A stretch of DNA of 64,000 bases, from assembly GCA_963422415.1 (NCBI GenBank), contig OY729430.1, forward strand, positions 1,426,001 through 1,490,000, written 5' to 3'. Below are positions 34,002-43,770 of the stretch, piece after piece. A program made the translations under genes and the position numbers. The notes under the pieces were generated by a model. It searched no databases. It worked only from the letters and a program-made list of their open reading frames with translations, and was not told the DNA's origin. How positions within the stretch are numbered: position 1 is the stretch's first letter; every line of letters begins with the position of its first letter. This stretch comes from Bin34 sp963422415. Its GTDB lineage: Bacteria; Chloroflexota; Anaerolineae; Caldilineales; Caldilineaceae.

Positions 34002-36632
34002 CTACGGGTCCCGTGCGAAATCCTGGACCAGTTTCACCAGAGCGTACAGCTGATTCATGGCCTCCAGTGGGGTAAGGCCATCGATCTGCAGTTGTTGCAG
34101 GGCCGTGACCGCGGGATGATCCTGCAAATACAGGGCCGGTTGCACGGCGCGACCTTCTTCCACTCTCTCCCAGACGGTCTCCAGACTGGCCGGTACCGCG
34201 GCCCCGCTGGCCTCCAACTGGCCCAGAATTTTTTCGGCTCGATCCACTACGGCCTGCGGCAGGCCGGCCATGCGGCCTACGTGCACCCCGAAGGACCGCT
34301 TGGCGCGGCCTTCCTGGATGGTGTGCAGGAAGGCGATGCGGTTGCCCGCATCGTCCACGGCCACATGGTAATTGCGGATATGGGGCAGACGGGCGGCCAA
34401 GTCTGTCAATTCATGGAAATGGGTGGCGAAAAGGGTCTTGGCCCCCAAGTGCTCGGCGTTGTGGATATATTCCAAAATGGCCCAAGCGATCGCCAATCCG
34501 TCATACGTGCTGGTGCCACGTCCGATTTCATCCAGCACCAGCAGGCTGCGCCGCGTGGCGTGATTGAGGATGTGAGCGGTTTCGATCATTTCCACCATGA
34601 AAGTGGACAGTCCCCTTTGGATGGCGTCGCTGGCTCCAATGCGCGTGAAGATGCGATCCACCACACCAATGTGGGCGGCTTGGGCCGGTACAAAGGAACC
34701 CATCTGCGCCATCAGTACAATCAGGGCCACCTGTCGTAGATAGGTGGATTTGCCGGCCATGTTGGGCCCCGTCAGAATCTGCAGGGCTCCGTCCGGGTCC
34801 ATGTGCAGGTCATTGGGCACGAATGTCTGGCCGTCCAAGGCCCGCTCCACCACCGGGTGTCTTCCCCCCGTGATGCGCAGGGCAAATTCGTCGGCCATCT
34901 CAGGCCGCGCGTACTGGCCTTCGGTGGCGGTGGCGGCCAAGGCCGCGAAGACATCCAGACGTGACAGCCGGCGTGCCAATTCTCGCAATTCCTGCTGTTG
35001 AGCTCGTATCTGGGTGCAGAGATCGTCAAAAAGCCGTTGTTCCAGCGTCAGTTGCTGTTCATCGGCATGCAGGATGAGCATCTCGTACGATTTCAGCTCT
35101 TCGGTGACAAACCGCTCCACATGGGCCAGAGTCTGTCTGCGAATGTAGTCTGGCGGCACGTGCTCGGATTGACTCCGCGGAATCTCGATGTAGTAGCCGA
35201 ATACGCGGTTGTATCCCACCTTGACGCGGGGGATGTTCAGCCGTTTTCGTTCGGTCTCCTCCATCTGGGCCAACGCATTCTTGGCCTCACGGGCGCGTTG
35301 GCCCAGGGCATCGAGTTCCGTGCTGAATCCCGCCCGAATCAGACCGGTCTGGTTCAAGGTGGCCGGGGCGTCTTCGGCCAAGGCGCGCTGCAGTAGCTGG
35401 CGCAGGCGGGTCGTGTCGGGCAGTGCGGCCAAGATGGTGGTGATGGGGCCTGGCGTCATGGTCTCGGACAGCGCGGCCAAGGCCGGCATGATCTCCAGAG
35501 TCTGCCGGATTCCCGCCAGATCACGGGGCAGAGCCGTGTGGTAGACGATTCGTTGCACCCATCGATCAAGATCGCCCACCTGTTTCAGCCCCTCTTGCAG
35601 GTCGCGGCGCGCTAGGCCATCGCCAAACAGCTGATCCACCGCGTCCAGTCGGAGGTTGATCTGGGCGACGTCCAAGAGCGGCTGACCCAGCCACTGGCGC
35701 AGCAACCGCCCTCCCATGGGAGTCAGGGTGCGATCCAGCACGGACAGCAAACTACCGTCGCTGCCGCGGTCTCGCAGGTTCTGGGTCAGCTCCAGGTTGA
35801 GACGGGTGAATTCGTCCAGCGCCATGAAATCCGAGATGGAGTAGGTATGCGGCCGGGCCAGGTGCCGGGCCACCTCGGGCTGAAATGTCTGCACATAGTG
35901 CAGGAACCCTCCCAAGGCGGATACGGCGGCACTCTGCTCTTCCAATCCAAATCCGGCCAGCGAGTGCACCTGGAAATGGGTCTTGAGTTGTTGGGCCGCC
36001 CGACCTGCCTCCCAAATCCAGACATCGGTCTCCGATATCACGCTGCCCACGCGGTCCAAGGCCCGGCTCAGGCCCGGCAGCCGCTTTTGCCAACCGGAAG
36101 GCAGAAGCATTTCGGTGGGACCGAGACGCATCAGTTCGTTCACCACTGCCGTGACCAACTCCGCAGGCCCTGCGGAGTTCAGGTGTGTGGCCGCCAAGTG
36201 GCCTACGGAAAGATCCCCCTGCGCCAGACCCGCTTGGGTGCCGGTGGGATCCAGATACAGGGCGATCAGGATGTTGGGAGCGGAGGTGAGCAGATCCGGC
36301 GTGGTCACCGTACCAGGTGTCATCACCTGGGAAATCCGCCTTTCCACCAATCCTTTGCCAGAATCGCCGGTCTGCTCGGCGATGGCCACCTTGATGCCGT
36401 GCGCCATCAATTTTTCCAGATAGGTGGACAGGGCATGGTAGGGTACGCCCGCCAAGGGAACCCTCTGCTTCTTGCCTATAGGACGGGAGGTCAAGGAGAC
36501 TTCGCAGACCTCCGCCAGAACCTTGGCATCCTCATCGAAGCTTTCGTAGAAGTCGCCCAGCCGAAACAACAACAGGGTGTCGGGGTGCTGTGCCTTGAGT
36601 TCCAGATATTGTCTGCGCATGGGCGTGGTCAT
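34002..36632 (-). CDS. mutS: DNA mismatch repair protein MutS
   Basis: 876-residue MutS1-type protein. The mismatch-recognition motif GDFYESF (Phe-x-Glu) lies near the N-terminus, followed by connector, lever and clamp regions. The ATPase has Walker A GPNMAGKST, Walker B LLVLDEIGRGTSTYDG and the conserved FATHFHELT. The ATG at 36632 matches the family N-terminus (TPMRRQYLELKAQHPDTLLL); the open frame upstream is unrelated. Binds base mismatches and small loops and recruits MutL; no mutL is in the window. The upstream unknown gene ends 56 bases away on the same strand. A 10-base inverted repeat (36157-36179) lies inside the gene. Confidence 0.97.
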   Translation of the reverse strand: MTTPMRRQYLELKAQHPDTLLLFRLGDFYESFDEDAKVLAEVCEVSLTSRPIGKKQRVPLAGVPYHALSTYLEKLMAHGIKVAIAEQTGDSGKGLVERRISQVMTPGTVTTPDLLTSAPNILIALYLDPTGTQAGLAQGDLSVGHLAATHLNSAGPAELVTAVVNELMRLGPTEMLLPSGWQKRLPGLSRALDRVGSVISETDVWIWEAGRAAQQLKTHFQVHSLAGFGLEEQSAAVSALGGFLHYVQTFQPEVARHLARPHTYSISDFMALDEFTRLNLELTQNLRDRGSDGSLLSVLDRTLTPMGGRLLRQWLGQPLLDVAQINLRLDAVDQLFGDGLARRDLQEGLKQVGDLDRWVQRIVYHTALPRDLAGIRQTLEIMPALAALSETMTPGPITTILAALPDTTRLRQLLQRALAEDAPATLNQTGLIRAGFSTELDALGQRAREAKNALAQMEETERKRLNIPRVKVGYNRVFGYYIEIPRSQSEHVPPDYIRRQTLAHVERFVTEELKSYEMLILHADEQQLTLEQRLFDDLCTQIRAQQQELRELARRLSRLDVFAALAATATEGQYARPEMADEFALRITGGRHPVVERALDGQTFVPNDLHMDPDGALQILTGPNMAGKSTYLRQVALIVLMAQMGSFVPAQAAHIGVVDRIFTRIGASDAIQRGLSTFMVEMIETAHILNHATRRSLLVLDEIGRGTSTYDGLAIAWAILEYIHNAEHLGAKTLFATHFHELTDLAARLPHIRNYHVAVDDAGNRIAFLHTIQEGRAKRSFGVHVGRMAGLPQAVVDRAEKILGQLEASGAAVPASLETVWERVEEGRAVQPALYLQDHPAVTALQQLQIDGLTPLEAMNQLYALVKLVQDFARDP

Positions 36633-36688
36633 GTTCGCCTCCCTGATCCTGGTCCCCGCCGGTGGTCCCATCCATTCCGACTGCTGTC

Positions 36689-37951
36689 TCAGGCCCGCGC
36701 GGCCTGCAGCAGATGAATAAGCCGATCCCACCCGCCCTGCGCGAATTGCAGCAGCTGGAATTCAGGCAGAGGGGGGGTGGTGGGCAGGTACACGGGCAAG
36801 TGCGGCAGGGTCTTGCCTTCGGTCGGCAAGAAGAACAGGGATTGTGGGTTGCGCTGCACCTTCAGGATTTCCGCCATATTGTCCGTCAATTGACTGAACA
36901 GGATAGGATCAATCCTCTCCACGGCCGCGAAAGGCAGGCGATGTAGTTCAAAACGCAAGCTCTGGATCAAGGCGAACAGGTCTCGGTAGGCGTTTCCCTC
37001 TGTACCGGCCTGGAAGGAGGAGAGCAGAAAGGCAGTTTGAATGGCTCGATCTTCCTGCCACAGGGCCTGGCTGTTTCCCACGAACTGGGTGCAGAGAAAG
37101 TAAAGATGCGCTACGCGGCCCATGACCAATCCCTGCCAGGGCAATGTCGTCTGCGGAGCGCGAGTGGCGGGATCCGCGGCGTCCAGGATCAGAGAGAGCA
37201 GATGGCCCGGACTGGCCGGTAGCGACGGCCCGCGTTCCAGCAGGCGAGAAACGGCGCCCAGCACATGGCCGGAGCCGCTACACCGCAGCGGAGCAAAGCA
37301 ATCGGTCTCCTCAAGCAGCTGGTAGGCGGTTTCCAGAGAAGGGTACAGGCAGTTTTCGCTCAGCAGGAGATGCAGCCGGGGCCCCTCTTCGCTCCGCGCC
37401 TCGGCCAAGGCCAGGGCAACCTCTATCACATTCAACAAGGCCATCTGCTGCAAATCTTCCGGCGCCAGGCCCAACCGCGGTCGATTGATGGGCTGTGGCA
37501 ATGCCGCCAGAATGCCGGCCGTATTGGGGAACAGAGGCACCATGCCGCCGGTGGTTGCCGCTTGCGGTGTCAACAACAGCGCGGTCTGGGCGGCGGGTAC
37601 CCAATGGGCCGCTGCACTCAGCAATTGGGTCAGCGACACGGAATATTCGAATGGTATGGCCCACCCGCCCATCTGGGTCACGCGGGTACGCACCACACAT
37701 AGGCCAGGGTCTTCTCCCAATCGCATGTCCAGGGCCAAGACTAGGCCCACCCCCTCCGGCAATGGGTTGATCAAGAGTTGGGCCAAGTGGGGGTGGCCTC
37801 GATTTTGCAGTAGTCCTGCCACCTGGGATACGGTTGCGTTTTCCGGCAGTGCCAGATCGGCAAGTCCGGGGCAATAGCAGATCAGCAACCAATTGTGCAG
37901 CGCTGCCGACGGTACCGGTGGCGAGGCCAAGGCAGAAAGGGGACCGCGCAT
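36689..37951 (-). CDS. Protein of unknown function upstream of mutS
   Basis: 420 residues, no signal peptide, no clear membrane helices, Leu-rich and probably soluble. I do not recognise the family. Noticeable segments are GGWAIPFEYSVSLTQLL, LLLSENCLYPSLETAYQLL, and a C-terminal half rich in helices (IQSLRFELHRLPFA, FSQLTDNMAEILKVQ). The coding frame is supported by the long uninterrupted length, codon bias like the neighbours, and its same-strand placement 56 bases before mutS. The second half, after about residue 270, looks like an alpha-helical domain. A repair-related role is possible only by position. Confidence 0.7.
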   Translation of the reverse strand: MRGPLSALASPPVPSAALHNWLLICYCPGLADLALPENATVSQVAGLLQNRGHPHLAQLLINPLPEGVGLVLALDMRLGEDPGLCVVRTRVTQMGGWAIPFEYSVSLTQLLSAAAHWVPAAQTALLLTPQAATTGGMVPLFPNTAGILAALPQPINRPRLGLAPEDLQQMALLNVIEVALALAEARSEEGPRLHLLLSENCLYPSLETAYQLLEETDCFAPLRCSGSGHVLGAVSRLLERGPSLPASPGHLLSLILDAADPATRAPQTTLPWQGLVMGRVAHLYFLCTQFVGNSQALWQEDRAIQTAFLLSSFQAGTEGNAYRDLFALIQSLRFELHRLPFAAVERIDPILFSQLTDNMAEILKVQRNPQSLFFLPTEGKTLPHLPVYLPTTPPLPEFQLLQFAQGGWDRLIHLLQAARA

Positions 37952-38096
37952 GGGTGCTTGAGAGCTGAAGCCAAAATCCGAATGCGGGCAGCCTACCAGA
38001 CGCGATGCGCCGGTTCTGTCGCATTCCTTTACCTTACACTCTGTGGGATCAACGGCTTGGATGCCACAGACCGCGCTTTGCCGCTTCTTCCCGGAC

Positions 38097-39269
38097 TTAT
38101 GGCTGCCACGTCGAGGTCTGTCGGGCTATGCAATATCGATCTACGACGGACTGTAGCGGTATCACGCCCAAGCCTGGTTCCAGCGGCACGGGCACCCTGC
38201 CGTCTGCCCCGCAGACGAAAGGACTCGCCACTAGCTCCGTCCGCAAGGCATTGGGGGTCTGGTCGAATTCCATCACTGGCTCCTGGGTCCAAGGCCGCAC
38301 CGTATGAGAACTGCCGGTCGGTGGAATGGTGGCTGCCAAATGCAGCGAGGCGGCGACCATGATCGGCGATCCCCATACATGGGGATAGACTCGGACCCCC
38401 AGGGAATTGGCCAAGGCGATCACGCGCTGCATTTCCGTGATGCCCCCTACATTCACGACGTCCGGCTGCAGGATGTCTACGGCGCCCGAGCGCACGTAGG
38501 CGCTGCAGGCAAAGCGGGTCCGCAGCACCTCTCCGCCCGCCAAGGGCAGATGCGGCAACGCCGCTTTCACCTGGACATAGCCGGTGGGGTCTGCAGCCGA
38601 CACCGGCTCTTCAAACCACAGCAAGCCAAGGTCGGCCAAAGCCTGTCCCATGCGAATGGCTGCAGGGACATCAAAGGCCTGATTGGCATCCACCATGAGA
38701 TGAATGTCAGGGCCAATGGCATCCCGTAGGGCCTGGATCCGGGTTCGGTCTGCATCCAGCGACAATCCACCCACCTTGGTCTTCATGCCCCGGAAGCCCG
38801 CCTTGACATAGCCGCGGGCCTCCGCCAGCAGGTTGTCAAGATCTTCTCCTTTCCGATAGTAAAGACCTGTGGCATAGACTGGTACGCGCAGGCGCAGGGC
38901 TCCTCCCAGCAGGACATGCACGGGCACGTTCAACGCCTTGCCGGCCAGATCCCAGAGCGCGATGTCCACGGCGCTCATGGCGCTGCCGCCAATGCCTCCC
39001 AGCAGGCCACCGTTGTAGAGCGCATGAAACATGCGTTGCCACAGTTCCGTCCGCGGCATCGGGTCCGCGCCCAGCAACAAGGGCACCAGGGTTTTGTGCA
39101 GGAGGGCGGAGACCGCGGGCACGCCACTTTCTCCCCAGCCGCACAGACCCGCATCCGTATCGATGCGAACCAACTGCACGGTGCGGGTGGAGGTCCAGTC
39201 CTGTGCCCAGCCGAACGGCTCCTCCAACCGGCATGCCAGATCGAAAGTGGTCAGCGCGCGAATACGCAT
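38097..39269 (-). CDS. Mandelate racemase/muconate lactonising family enzyme (sugar-acid dehydratase-like)
   Basis: Enolase-superfamily enzyme, 390 residues. Seen are the K-x-K base motif GMKTKVGG, metal ligands D in MVDANQAF, E in LWFEEPV and E in LAGGEVL, the VDILQPDVVNVGG Asp and the YPHVWGS His of the His-Asp dyad, and a C-terminal Glu in MEFDQTPN. This ligand set fits the mandelate-racemase subgroup, which includes galactonate, glucarate and other acid-sugar dehydratases. The start at 39269 gives the normal N-terminus MRIRALTTFDL. It ends an uninterrupted minus-strand run, 11 bases after pyruvate kinase, consistent with sugar-acid degradation to pyruvate. Confidence 0.88.
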   Translation of the reverse strand: MRIRALTTFDLACRLEEPFGWAQDWTSTRTVQLVRIDTDAGLCGWGESGVPAVSALLHKTLVPLLLGADPMPRTELWQRMFHALYNGGLLGGIGGSAMSAVDIALWDLAGKALNVPVHVLLGGALRLRVPVYATGLYYRKGEDLDNLLAEARGYVKAGFRGMKTKVGGLSLDADRTRIQALRDAIGPDIHLMVDANQAFDVPAAIRMGQALADLGLLWFEEPVSAADPTGYVQVKAALPHLPLAGGEVLRTRFACSAYVRSGAVDILQPDVVNVGGITEMQRVIALANSLGVRVYPHVWGSPIMVAASLHLAATIPPTGSSHTVRPWTQEPVMEFDQTPNALRTELVASPFVCGADGRVPVPLEPGLGVIPLQSVVDRYCIARQTSTWQP

Positions 39270-39280
39270 AAAAGACGCGA

Positions 39281-41071
39281 CTATCCCTCGTCGAACTCCT
39301 GGTAGTCGAACAACCGCCCAGACACGGCATCCAAAATCAACATCTGCCCTATCTTGAGGCAATCGAAGTCCCCTACGGCTTCGTAAAGGGTGGGCAGTTC
39401 GTGTCGCCGCGCTTCGGGATAGGCATTCTCCACCTCGGTCTGCGTACTGCCGGTCACGAGTCCGGCGCAGGCGGCAGCGATCTGATTGCAGTGCACGTCG
39501 TATTCCTTGACCAACAGGATGCAGTCGGCGAGGCTTTCCGGATCCAGCTTCCGCATGCTTTCATTGAAGTGCAGACAGCGACCCAGAACATGCGTGCGTC
39601 CCTCGCCGCGTCCGTACAGCAAAGGTCGCACCACGGTACGGACCGTCATCATGTTGGTCATGCCCGACACGCCCGTGATGGGACCGGCCGTGAGCACCAC
39701 CCGCGCCCCTTCCTGGACGGCTTGGGCGGCCAAGGCCCGATCAATGGCCCTTTGCAGCACTTCCTCCGAGGTGGTCAAATCCTCCATGTCCAGCGAATGA
39801 ATACATCGATACAGGGACAGCTGACGTTGCACCCGCGGGTCGGACGTCAGGGCAATGATAGGCACATTGGGACGAAAGCTGGCCAGAATGCGGGCCGTGA
39901 ATCCGGAGGTCGTGGGGCACAGTATGGCGTGAGCGCCCACTTCGTCCACGATATGCACAATGGACTTGCTGACGGACACTGCAATGGGGTTGGCGTCGAA
40001 AGCATATGTTTCCGTGTCCGGGGTGGTGGCCGGAAAGCGCCGCTCCGCCGCGGTTACGATGGTAGCCATGGTCTTGACCGTCAGGACGGGATGCTTGCCG
40101 ACCGCAGTCTCCCCGGACAGCATGATGCCGTCCGTGCCGTCAATGACGGCGTTGGCCACGTCGCTGGCTTCCGCACGGGTGGGTCGAGGGTTGGAAATCA
40201 TGGAATCCAACATCTGGGTGGCCGTGATGACCGGTTTGCCCAGTGCATTGCATTTTCGGATCAGCTCTTTTTGGATCAGAGGCACTTCCTCGGCGCTGGT
40301 TTCAATGCCCAAGTCGCCGCGGGCCACCATGATGGCATCGGCCAGTTCCAGGATCTGATCGATGGATTCCAGGGCTTTCGGCTTTTCAATCTTGGCCACG
40401 ATGGGGACCTGCGCGTCATCGGGGCCCAGACTGGCGCGGATGAGATCCTTGATCTCCTGAATGTTCTCGGGATGCTGCACAAAGCTGAGGGCGATCCAAT
40501 CCACTTTCTGTTGCAAGGCAAAGGCCAGATCCAGATGATCCTTGTCGGTCAGGGTCGAGATGTCAGTCCGGGTGTTAAGGACGTTGACTCCCTTCTTGTC
40601 CAGTAGGGTGCCCCCATGAACGACCTCGGCAACAGCCGAGGTCCCGTTGACGGAGATCACCTTGAATTCCAGCAGACCGTCATCGACGAGGAAACGAACG
40701 CCCTCCTGGATCAGATGAAAGAAGTCCGGAGAGGGTATGGGCACTCGCTCCCGGGTCCCCGGGTCCTGTTCCCTGTCAAAGGTCAGCACGTCGCCGGGAC
40801 GCAGAGCCACGCCGCCTGGCTGCAGGGAACCCAGTCGCAGCTTGGGACCCTGCAAGTCGGCCATGACGCCAATGGACCTGCCCGCCTCCTCCGAGAGGCG
40901 TCGGACCAGTTGAATGGTTGTGGCATGTTGGGCCATGGTGCCATGGCTAAGATTGATGCGGGCCATGTCCATGCCCGCCTCGATCATGTCCCGCAGGATG
41001 TCCGGCGTGGAGGAAGCCGGACCCAGAGTGCATATGATCTTGGCGAAGCGGGAATAGATGCTGTCAGTCAT
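39281..41071 (-). CDS. pyk: Pyruvate kinase with degenerate C-terminal PEP-utiliser-like domain
   Basis: Converts phosphoenolpyruvate and ADP to pyruvate and ATP. 596 residues, about 110 more than the minimal enzyme. The catalytic core is intact: MARINLSHG, VPIVAKIEKPKAL (catalytic Lys), MVARGDLGIE, ATQMLDSM and TDGIMLSGETAVGKHP. After the allosteric domain a C-terminal extension (SLADCILLVKEYD to VSGRLFDYQ) has the layout of the PEP-utiliser mobile domain found on Bacillus pyruvate kinases, but the T-S-H motif of that domain is not preserved. It lies 9 bases after an NAD-dependent epimerase gene, within the sugar-acid operon, which links uronate breakdown to pyruvate. Confidence 0.96.
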   Translation of the reverse strand: MTDSIYSRFAKIICTLGPASSTPDILRDMIEAGMDMARINLSHGTMAQHATTIQLVRRLSEEAGRSIGVMADLQGPKLRLGSLQPGGVALRPGDVLTFDREQDPGTRERVPIPSPDFFHLIQEGVRFLVDDGLLEFKVISVNGTSAVAEVVHGGTLLDKKGVNVLNTRTDISTLTDKDHLDLAFALQQKVDWIALSFVQHPENIQEIKDLIRASLGPDDAQVPIVAKIEKPKALESIDQILELADAIMVARGDLGIETSAEEVPLIQKELIRKCNALGKPVITATQMLDSMISNPRPTRAEASDVANAVIDGTDGIMLSGETAVGKHPVLTVKTMATIVTAAERRFPATTPDTETYAFDANPIAVSVSKSIVHIVDEVGAHAILCPTTSGFTARILASFRPNVPIIALTSDPRVQRQLSLYRCIHSLDMEDLTTSEEVLQRAIDRALAAQAVQEGARVVLTAGPITGVSGMTNMMTVRTVVRPLLYGRGEGRTHVLGRCLHFNESMRKLDPESLADCILLVKEYDVHCNQIAAACAGLVTGSTQTEVENAYPEARRHELPTLYEAVGDFDCLKIGQMLILDAVSGRLFDYQEFDEG

Positions 41072-41080
41072 GCAAGCGTC

Positions 41081-42064
41081 TTAGGCAGGGTGCAGCTGGG
41101 CGAGGTCCACGCGGTTCTCGGCCAAGAGTCGCTGGAAGCGGGCGGCCGTGTCGGCTATGCCGCTGGCTAGAGGCGTATGGGGGATCTCTCCAATGATGCC
41201 GCGCAGCCCGCTGTCATCCAGATCCGCGGGAAAGGGCAACGGACTTCCCGTGGCATGGGTGATGTCCGCGTGCGGAAACTGGGCGTGAAGGGTGCCGATG
41301 AAGTCCGGGACCGTCACCACGTCATTGCGCAGGTTGCAGGCGGCGGTTCCCTGGAAAGGGGATCGGGCACAGAGCACGAACATGCGCGCCACGTCTTCGG
41401 CCAACTGCAGCGCACAGGGGCCGTCAAAGTTGACATGGAAGGGTTGTTGTGCGACCGCGGCCAGAATGGCTTTGGCGATATCCGAGGTCATGCCTTGATC
41501 GCGTGCCACGCCATAAACAATGTAGGGCCGCAAACCCACACTGGATATGCCATGGTCCTGCCAGTACAGGCGGGCCGTATGTTCATTGGCCTGCTTGTAC
41601 ACGCCATACAGGGTGTCCGGGTGCAGGTGCACGTCATCGCGCACCGGCCTTTCCAGGTACCGGTCCGGAGTGCCCAGCACCGCCAGCGAACTGGCATAGG
41701 ACATGCCTTGTACCTGTTCTCCGTGAGCCTTGACCGCCTCGAAAAGATTCACTGTGCCCAGCACGTTCACGCTGGCTCCCAGCGCGGGATTGGCACGGCA
41801 GAAAGGCACTTGCAAGCCCGCCAGATGCACCACGTGGGTGATGGCCTTTCGCCCCACCAGATCCGTGACGGCCTGCAGATCCGTGACGTCCAGCCGCTGA
41901 AAGTCGATTGCCTGCAGCTCGGCGTCGCCGAGCAGCAGGCGTGGCCGCATGGGATCGGTGGCCAAGTCCGTGGCCACGACCTGCACGCCCTCGTCCACCA
42001 GCGTCCGCAGCACCCACGCTCCGATGCAGCCAAAGGATCCGGTTACCAGAAAAGTCTCAGTCAC
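41081..42064 (-). CDS. NAD-dependent epimerase/dehydratase (extended SDR)
   Basis: 327 residues. The dinucleotide motif is VTGSFGCIG near residue 7, the catalytic pair is Y-x3-K in LYGVYKQANE, and GLRPYIVYG follows as in extended SDRs. Context is hexuronate catabolism: UxaE is upstream and pyruvate kinase downstream, all on one strand with short gaps. It could epimerise or oxidise a sugar acid; a uronate-dehydrogenase-like role is possible but cannot be proven from sequence. The upstream gap to UxaE is 65 bases. Confidence 0.85.
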   Translation of the reverse strand: MTETFLVTGSFGCIGAWVLRTLVDEGVQVVATDLATDPMRPRLLLGDAELQAIDFQRLDVTDLQAVTDLVGRKAITHVVHLAGLQVPFCRANPALGASVNVLGTVNLFEAVKAHGEQVQGMSYASSLAVLGTPDRYLERPVRDDVHLHPDTLYGVYKQANEHTARLYWQDHGISSVGLRPYIVYGVARDQGMTSDIAKAILAAVAQQPFHVNFDGPCALQLAEDVARMFVLCARSPFQGTAACNLRNDVVTVPDFIGTLHAQFPHADITHATGSPLPFPADLDDSGLRGIIGEIPHTPLASGIADTAARFQRLLAENRVDLAQLHPA

Positions 42065-42129
42065 GGTTGTGCTTCCCAGGCCCGTTGCCGGTCGCCCAAT
42101 GGCTCAAGTTCAAAATCATGGCCCGAAAT

Positions 42130-43725
42130 CTACAAAAAGGGAGCCAGATGCTTGACGAAGTGGGTCTGCAGAATGTCCCGGTAGGTCTCTTCCCCGTGCC
42201 GCAGCGTAGCCATCAGGGCCGGGAACAGCTGGTCGTGATTGAGAACGGAGCCGAAGGTCACGTGCAGCACTTGCCGGGCATGGAAATCCTCTAACAGGGA
42301 GGTCAATTGGGCATCCGGCATCTGGGCATAGGCGGGCACACGGGCCTTCTGGGCAGACACATGGTAGGCCTGGCGGTCCGTCTCGTACCGTTCCATGGCA
42401 AAGTCCATGATGGCGCGGAACAGGTCCGGCTCCAGATACCCTACCGTGCGCACGGCTTCCAGATAGCTGGTGCCGGCCGTCTTCAAGTGAATCAGGTTCT
42501 CGGCCAGCTCGGCGGCAATGCGATAGATGCTGAACTTGTCCGACCCGGAGTGCAAGCTCAGCTTGTAGGGGCCGTATCGCCGCGCCACGGCCACGTGCTC
42601 GGCGAAGGTGCGGGCAAACACGTCCAAGTCCCCAATATAGTCCACGCCTTTCTCGAACAGGCCCGCGTAGCGCGGAGCCACGCTCACGCACGGCACTTGC
42701 AGTCTCCGCATTTCGTGCGCCAGATAGATGTGTTCTGTCAACGAGGTGGGCGTGGACGTTTCGTCCACGCTCATTTCCAGATCGTACGGCGCGTTCCCGC
42801 GCCGGGAAGCCAAATGGCGCGCCATGCGTACGGTATGCACCAAGGCCGGTCCATACTTGGCGGCCGCGCGCAACACATCCTCTTCGTTCAGAGTGACAGC
42901 TCCGGTTTCCAGGGCAATGGTCCGACCCGCCATGCGGGAGACCAGATCGGCCGGGGAACTGTCCAGCGTCTTCCAGTCCAGGGCGGCGGCCTTCGCGGAT
43001 ACGGCGGACATGCCCGCCACATTGGCGTCGTCGTCCACCCGGTCTCCCGGATCAATCGTGAAGAAGGTATAGCCTGCCTCATGGCAGAGGTCTATGTCCG
43101 CAGGGGTCTTGAGGTGGTCGGCATCCGCCCCGTAACCATCAGTCCAACCGGATTGCAGCACGCCCCACATGGCGTCGTCCAGGACTTCCTGCGGATTCCG
43201 GCCCGTGCGCTCGTTCTCGCGAATGGACTGCTGCGCCAAAATCGGGAAGATGGGGGGCCGGGTGGAGACTGGATCCAGAGTCTGGGCTACTGCCCGAAAA
43301 GCCTGGATGTGGCCGGGGGTTGCCAGTCCCAGGCGATCTCCCGTCCCCGCGGATTTGGCTAGAGCGCCAGGCACGGGCGCCAGGCACGGCAAGGCGCGGC
43401 GCAGACGCGCCGCCTGGGGCGCGTTGGCGGGACCTACGGTCAGACGGCAGCGGGTGCCGTCCTCCAGAGCCAGCGCCTGGACCTGGCCGGCAATGCAGGG
43501 TTCGGTTGCGGCGGTTGCCAAGCAGCCCACCACTTGATCCATGCCTTGCTTGCCCATGAAGAACAGACGGCGGGCATCTGCATCGGTGCAGAGCGAATCG
43601 ACATACACAGACATGCCAGTGCGCATACCCAGGGACTGGGCAAATCGTTGACGCAACGCAGGCACGGCGGTCACTGGAGGGCCGCTGGGGTCAAGCGGGT
43701 TGGGGAGCAAGGTCGGTGCAGTCAT
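42130..43725 (-). CDS. uxaE: Tagaturonate/fructuronate epimerase UxaE
   Basis: 531 residues. I recognise the UxaE family from NPQEVLDDAMWGVLQSGWTD followed by GYGADADHLKT, the FTIDPGDRVDDDA segment, SVDETSTPTSLTEH and SLHSGSDKFSIYRI. The enzyme interconverts D-tagaturonate and D-fructuronate, bridging the galacturonate and glucuronate branches. It is metal dependent; the Asp/His-rich segments above are candidate ligands. It lies 45 bases after the UxuB-like SDR gene, so tagaturonate can be epimerised to fructuronate and then reduced to mannonate. This makes the run a galacturonate-to-mannonate route. Confidence 0.88.
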   Translation of the reverse strand: MTAPTLLPNPLDPSGPPVTAVPALRQRFAQSLGMRTGMSVYVDSLCTDADARRLFFMGKQGMDQVVGCLATAATEPCIAGQVQALALEDGTRCRLTVGPANAPQAARLRRALPCLAPVPGALAKSAGTGDRLGLATPGHIQAFRAVAQTLDPVSTRPPIFPILAQQSIRENERTGRNPQEVLDDAMWGVLQSGWTDGYGADADHLKTPADIDLCHEAGYTFFTIDPGDRVDDDANVAGMSAVSAKAAALDWKTLDSSPADLVSRMAGRTIALETGAVTLNEEDVLRAAAKYGPALVHTVRMARHLASRRGNAPYDLEMSVDETSTPTSLTEHIYLAHEMRRLQVPCVSVAPRYAGLFEKGVDYIGDLDVFARTFAEHVAVARRYGPYKLSLHSGSDKFSIYRIAAELAENLIHLKTAGTSYLEAVRTVGYLEPDLFRAIMDFAMERYETDRQAYHVSAQKARVPAYAQMPDAQLTSLLEDFHARQVLHVTFGSVLNHDQLFPALMATLRHGEETYRDILQTHFVKHLAPFL

Positions 43726-43770
43726 GTTGCGGACTGGGGTCTCTGCGGTTCGGATTGGGCCGGCTGCATC

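Noticed and set aside
36157..36179. Ten-base inverted repeat inside mutS
   Set aside because: Within well-conserved coding sequence; no sign of an insert or regulatory role.
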